This document shows positions 63,399 through 64,000 of a stretch of 64,000 nucleotides of DNA, in pieces. The stretch is from SYFY01 sp043719475 (lineage in GTDB: Bacteria; Pseudomonadota; Gammaproteobacteria; Pseudomonadales; Azotimanducaceae), in assembly GCA_043719475.1 (NCBI GenBank), contig JAYSTS010000238.1:1-64000 (forward strand). Reading direction: 5' to 3'. Position numbers and translations under genes: made by a program. Numbering within the stretch: the stretch's first letter is position 1; each line of letters opens with the position of its first letter. The notes beneath the pieces were generated by a model. The model searched no databases. It was not told the DNA's origin and saw only the letters and a list, made by a program, of their open reading frames with translations.

Positions 63399-64000
63399 AT
63401 GCCCGCACGTTTGGATATTTCTCACCTCATCGATGGCCTCAATGACCGACAGCGGGAAGCGGTAGCGGCGCCGCCCGGCAATCTGCTGATCATTGCCGGC
63501 GCAGGTAGTGGCAAGACACGGGTCCTGGTGCATCGTATCGCCTGGTTGGTGGAGGCCGAAGACGTCTCACCGCAGGGGCTGCTCGCGGTGACCTTCACGA
63601 ACAAGGCGGCAGCGGAAATGCGCTCCCGTATCGAGCGATTGCTGGGCATGTCAGTCCAGGGATTGTGGGTCGGTACGTTCCATGGCATCGCCCATCGCTT
63701 GTTGCGCCGTCATTGGCGGGAAGCAAAGTTGCCAGAGAATTTTGAGATCCTCGACGCGGATGACCAGCTGCGAGTCGTCAAGCGTGTGATGCGCGCACTC
63801 GATATCGATGAACAGAAGTGGCCAGCGCGTCAGGCGGTGTGGTTCATCAATGCGCAAAAGGAAGAGGGGCGCCGCGCCAAGGACGTACCGTTCGGCGACG
63901 ATCTGTTTCAAATCACGCACAAGCGAGTCTACGAAAACTACGAAGAGCTCTGTCGACAGAGTGGATTGGTCGATTTCACCGAGCTCTTGTTACGCAGCCA
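63399..64000 (+). CDS. uvrD: DNA helicase II UvrD, 3' end cut by window edge
   Basis: The frame runs from ATG 63399 to the window edge, giving the first 200 residues. The N-terminus LNDRQREAVAAPPGNLLIIAGAGSGKTRVLVHRIAWL matches UvrD (Walker A AGAGSGKT), followed by VTFTNKAAAEM (motif Ia) and GTFHGIAHRLLR (motif Ic). Superfamily I 3'-5' helicase used in nucleotide excision and mismatch repair. No LexA box of the CTG-N10-CAG form is visible upstream. Confidence 0.94.
   Translation, partial: MPARLDISHLIDGLNDRQREAVAAPPGNLLIIAGAGSGKTRVLVHRIAWLVEAEDVSPQGLLAVTFTNKAAAEMRSRIERLLGMSVQGLWVGTFHGIAHRLLRRHWREAKLPENFEILDADDQLRVVKRVMRALDIDEQKWPARQAVWFINAQKEEGRRAKDVPFGDDLFQITHKRVYENYEELCRQSGLVDFTELLLRS

Noticed and set aside
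1..64000. Mobile elements, CRISPR arrays, rRNA and tRNA genes
   Set aside because: No transposase or integrase motif, no regularly spaced repeats with unique spacers, and no rRNA-like or tRNA-like sequence was seen on either strand.

Overview
The window comes from the chromosome of a gammaproteobacterium, most likely a free-living aerobic lineage related to, but outside, the well-known Pseudomonas genera. Three things point there. The replication-origin neighbourhood has the classical order gyrB-recF-dnaN-dnaA / rpmH-rnpA-yidD-yidC-mnmE-mnmG-rsmG-parA-parB-atp operon-glmU-glmS. The cytochrome oxidase cluster has the same gene order as the Pseudomonas aeruginosa cox cluster. The engB / cytochrome c4 / dsbA / EEP nuclease block is also the pseudomonad arrangement. 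Base composition looks even, around the mid-50s percent GC by eye. I see no rRNA, tRNA, CRISPR, insertion sequence, prophage or plasmid gene.

Layout. 1-5.7 kb is accessory: a truncated secreted zinc peptidase, an ENPP-type phosphodiesterase, an MFS exporter, a small unknown protein, and a coupled pair of envelope proteins (OmpA-like plus membrane-anchored coiled coil). 5.8-8.0 kb is a quinohaemoprotein dehydrogenase. 8.1-13.8 kb holds an EEP nuclease, dsbA, cytochrome c4, engB, prlC and a MerC-like protein. 13.8-17.9 kb holds polA, a DUF2782 protein and a type II homoserine kinase. 17.9-26.3 kb is the aa3-type cytochrome c oxidase cluster with its copper and haem A assembly genes (sco, ctaB, ctaA, a SCO-like gene, surf1, ctaE, ctaG, ctaD, ctaC). 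26.3-29.7 kb holds a YheV-like zinc ribbon, aroE, dprA and a LysM protein. 29.9-35.7 kb is def-fmt-rsmB-trkA-trkH. 35.7-37.8 kb holds an LpxL-like acyltransferase, tag and gmhB.

37.9-44.6 kb is gyrB-recF-dnaN-dnaA and the presumed oriC, between dnaA and rpmH, with one perfect and several degenerate DnaA boxes. A perfect 16-bp parS site and a 15/16 copy lie inside the recF coding sequence. 44.6-52.7 kb is the rpmH-to-parB series. 52.8-59.9 kb is the complete H+-ATP synthase operon behind a strong sigma70-type promoter. 60-64 kb has glmU, glmS and the start of uvrD.

Functionally the window joins replication initiation and segregation, ribosome and tRNA maturation, membrane insertion, and aerobic energy conservation. 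Electrons from a periplasmic PQQ dehydrogenase and cytochrome c4 could reach a CuA oxidase whose subunit II carries its own haem c, and the resulting proton gradient would drive the ATP synthase. Many genes are translationally coupled by 4-nt GTGA, TTGA or ATGA overlaps.

I found no convincing undescribed multi-gene system. The best leads are the SCO-like CxxxC protein lacking the SCO histidine, the OmpA-like / coiled-coil pair, the CIHC DsbA, the recF-embedded parS sites, and the odd 5' end of atpI.
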